Both the position numbers and the translations under genes were made by a program. Below are positions 63,123 through 64,000 of a DNA stretch of 64,000 nt, in pieces. Source of the stretch: Microbacterium kunmingense (GTDB taxonomy: Bacteria > Actinomycetota > Actinomycetes > Actinomycetales > Microbacteriaceae); the NCBI RefSeq assembly GCF_023155745.1, contig NZ_JAKNUS010000007.1, positions 124,001-188,000 on the forward strand. The letters are read 5' to 3'. Under the pieces are notes generated by a model, which saw only the letters and a program-made list of their open reading frames with translations, searched no databases and was not told where the DNA came from. The number at the start of each line of letters is the position of its first letter. The stretch's first letter is position 1.

Positions 63123-63949
63123 CCATCGACCTCGACCTGACGCCTTCGGCGACGGATGCCGCGGCCGCTTCGTCGCCGGATGCCGCGACCGCGGCGCCTC
63201 GTGAGCGTCGCCACGCCGTGGCCGGCCTCTACAACCTGCGCGACACCGGCGGCTACCGTGCAGCCGGCGGCACCAGCCGGTGGGGCAAGCTGCTGCGGTC
63301 AGATGCTCTGCACCGCATCGACGCGACCGGTCGCGACCGGCTGGCCGAGATCGGCGTCGCCCACATCATCGACCTGCGCGGCGGCGACGAGCGCGCCACA
63401 GCGCCGAGCGCGGTCGACGGGCTCGAGGTCACCGTGCACCACCTGCCCGTGTTCGACGACGCCGACCCGGCCGCGCAGGCCACCACGCACGTCGGACTCG
63501 TGCCCGTCTACGACCACATCGTCGACGAGCGCGGGGCGCAGCTGGTCGACGCGATCCGGGTGATCATCGCGGCTGACGACGACGACGCGGTGCTCGTGCA
63601 CTGCACCGCCGGCAAAGACCGCACCGGTCTCGTCGTGGCCTTCGCGCTCGCCGCCGCCGGGGTCGACCGCGACGACGTCGTGGCCGACTACGCCGCCACC
63701 GCCGAGAACCTGCGCGGCGAGTGGTCAGACGCGATGACCGCCGTCTTCGAACAGCGCGGCATCGAACTGACCGCGGGAATGGTCGAACTCATCACCGAGA
63801 GCCCCGCCGAGGTGCTCGAGGCGCTGCTCGAGCGCATCGACCGCGAGCACGGGTCGATCAGCGCCTACCTCCTCGCCCACGGACTCACCCCCACCGAGCT
63901 CGAGCGTCTCACCGCCGTGATCATCGACCCCGCCGCCACCGCGGTCTGA
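63119..63949 (+). CDS. Tyrosine-protein phosphatase (DSP/Siw14-like)
   Basis: A 276-residue phosphatase with NLRDTGGYR, the IIDLRGGDE segment and the P-loop HCTAGKDRTG (Cys nucleophile, Arg). It belongs to the bacterial tyrosine phosphatase group that includes MptpB-like enzymes and related lipid phosphatases. ATG overlaps the preceding stop (ATGA), so it was part of the sugar operon. Intact. Confidence 0.9.
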   Translation: MTIDLDLTPSATDAAAASSPDAATAAPRERRHAVAGLYNLRDTGGYRAAGGTSRWGKLLRSDALHRIDATGRDRLAEIGVAHIIDLRGGDERATAPSAVDGLEVTVHHLPVFDDADPAAQATTHVGLVPVYDHIVDERGAQLVDAIRVIIAADDDDAVLVHCTAGKDRTGLVVAFALAAAGVDRDDVVADYAATAENLRGEWSDAMTAVFEQRGIELTAGMVELITESPAEVLEALLERIDREHGSISAYLLAHGLTPTELERLTAVIIDPAATAV

Positions 63950-63968
63950 TCGGAAGGAACACACACCA

Positions 63969-64000
63969 TGTCGCACATCGCGAGCCAGCATCCCGCTCCC
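63969..64000 (+). CDS. Start of a gene cut by the window edge
   Basis: ATG at 63969 after GGAAGGAAC, reading MSHIASQHPAP. Only 32 bases are visible and no function can be given. Confidence 0.5.

Overview
High-GC actinobacterial chromosome, very probably Microbacteriaceae and close to Microbacterium. The basis is the gene order gyrA-gyrB-dciA-recF-dnaN / dnaA-rpmH-rnpA-yidD-yidC-khpB-rsmG-parA-parB-trxA-trxB-murJ, GC-rich codons, GTG starts, a DciA-type helicase loader gene and chaplin-like surface proteins. No part is phage, and there is no CRISPR array.

Layout. (1) 1-19 kb is the replication-origin region. gyrA (partial), gyrB, dciA, recF, dnaN and dnaA lie on the minus strand. oriC, with a run of DnaA-box-like sequences, sits between dnaN and dnaA. 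rpmH to rsmG run on the plus strand, followed by 2 kb holding seven parS sites, hairpin repeats and a small GIY-YIG gene, then parAB. trxA, trxB, murJ and a DUF6049 gene point the other way. (2) 21-34 kb is ordinary backbone: a methyltransferase, the CCA-adding enzyme, a GAF-domain regulator next to an ExaC-type aldehyde dehydrogenase and a DUF779 gene, an MscS channel, a zinc alcohol dehydrogenase, two unknown genes and a homocysteine methyltransferase. (3) 34.6-36.3 kb is the rpsF-ssb-rpsR-rplI operon. (4) 36.6-39.5 kb encodes two exported proteins, one combining chaplin-like repeats, a collagen-like tract and an LAXTG-type anchor. (5) 40.1-41.9 kb is dnaB, preceded by a second cluster of five DnaA boxes.

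(6) 41.9-60.7 kb is a metal-resistance island that begins at the base after the dnaB stop codon. Each end carries a 76-bp direct repeat (69/76 identical). It holds CopZ, two P1B-ATPases (CPC and CPH types), two CsoR regulators, two YHS proteins, two cysteine-free flavoproteins, an MFS transporter, a multicopper oxidase, a secreted membrane-anchored protein, tRNA-Cys, DUF305, DUF6153 and BNR-repeat lipoprotein/membrane genes, a 17-cysteine four-helix-bundle copper-storage-type protein, a CDF exporter with a TetR regulator and three operators, and an ArsR-MFS pair. CsoR-type palindromes precede copZ and the second YHS gene. The parts suggest Cu(I) capture and export, periplasmic oxidation, thiol storage and separate Zn/Ni/Co-type export. 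No integrase or transposase gene is visible in it.

(7) 60.7-64 kb is a decayed sugar-transport locus: a broken two-TM gene, a frameshifted RpiR regulator, and an ORF fusing the start of an ABC ATPase to most of a solute-binding protein. An intact tyrosine phosphatase follows.

Most notable are the duplicated YHS/cysteine-free flavoprotein modules in the copper island, the repeat-bounded insertion beside dnaB, the DnaA-box cluster upstream of dnaB, the chaplin-collagen surface protein, and several hairpin repeat families whose stems co-vary or whose loops are inverted.
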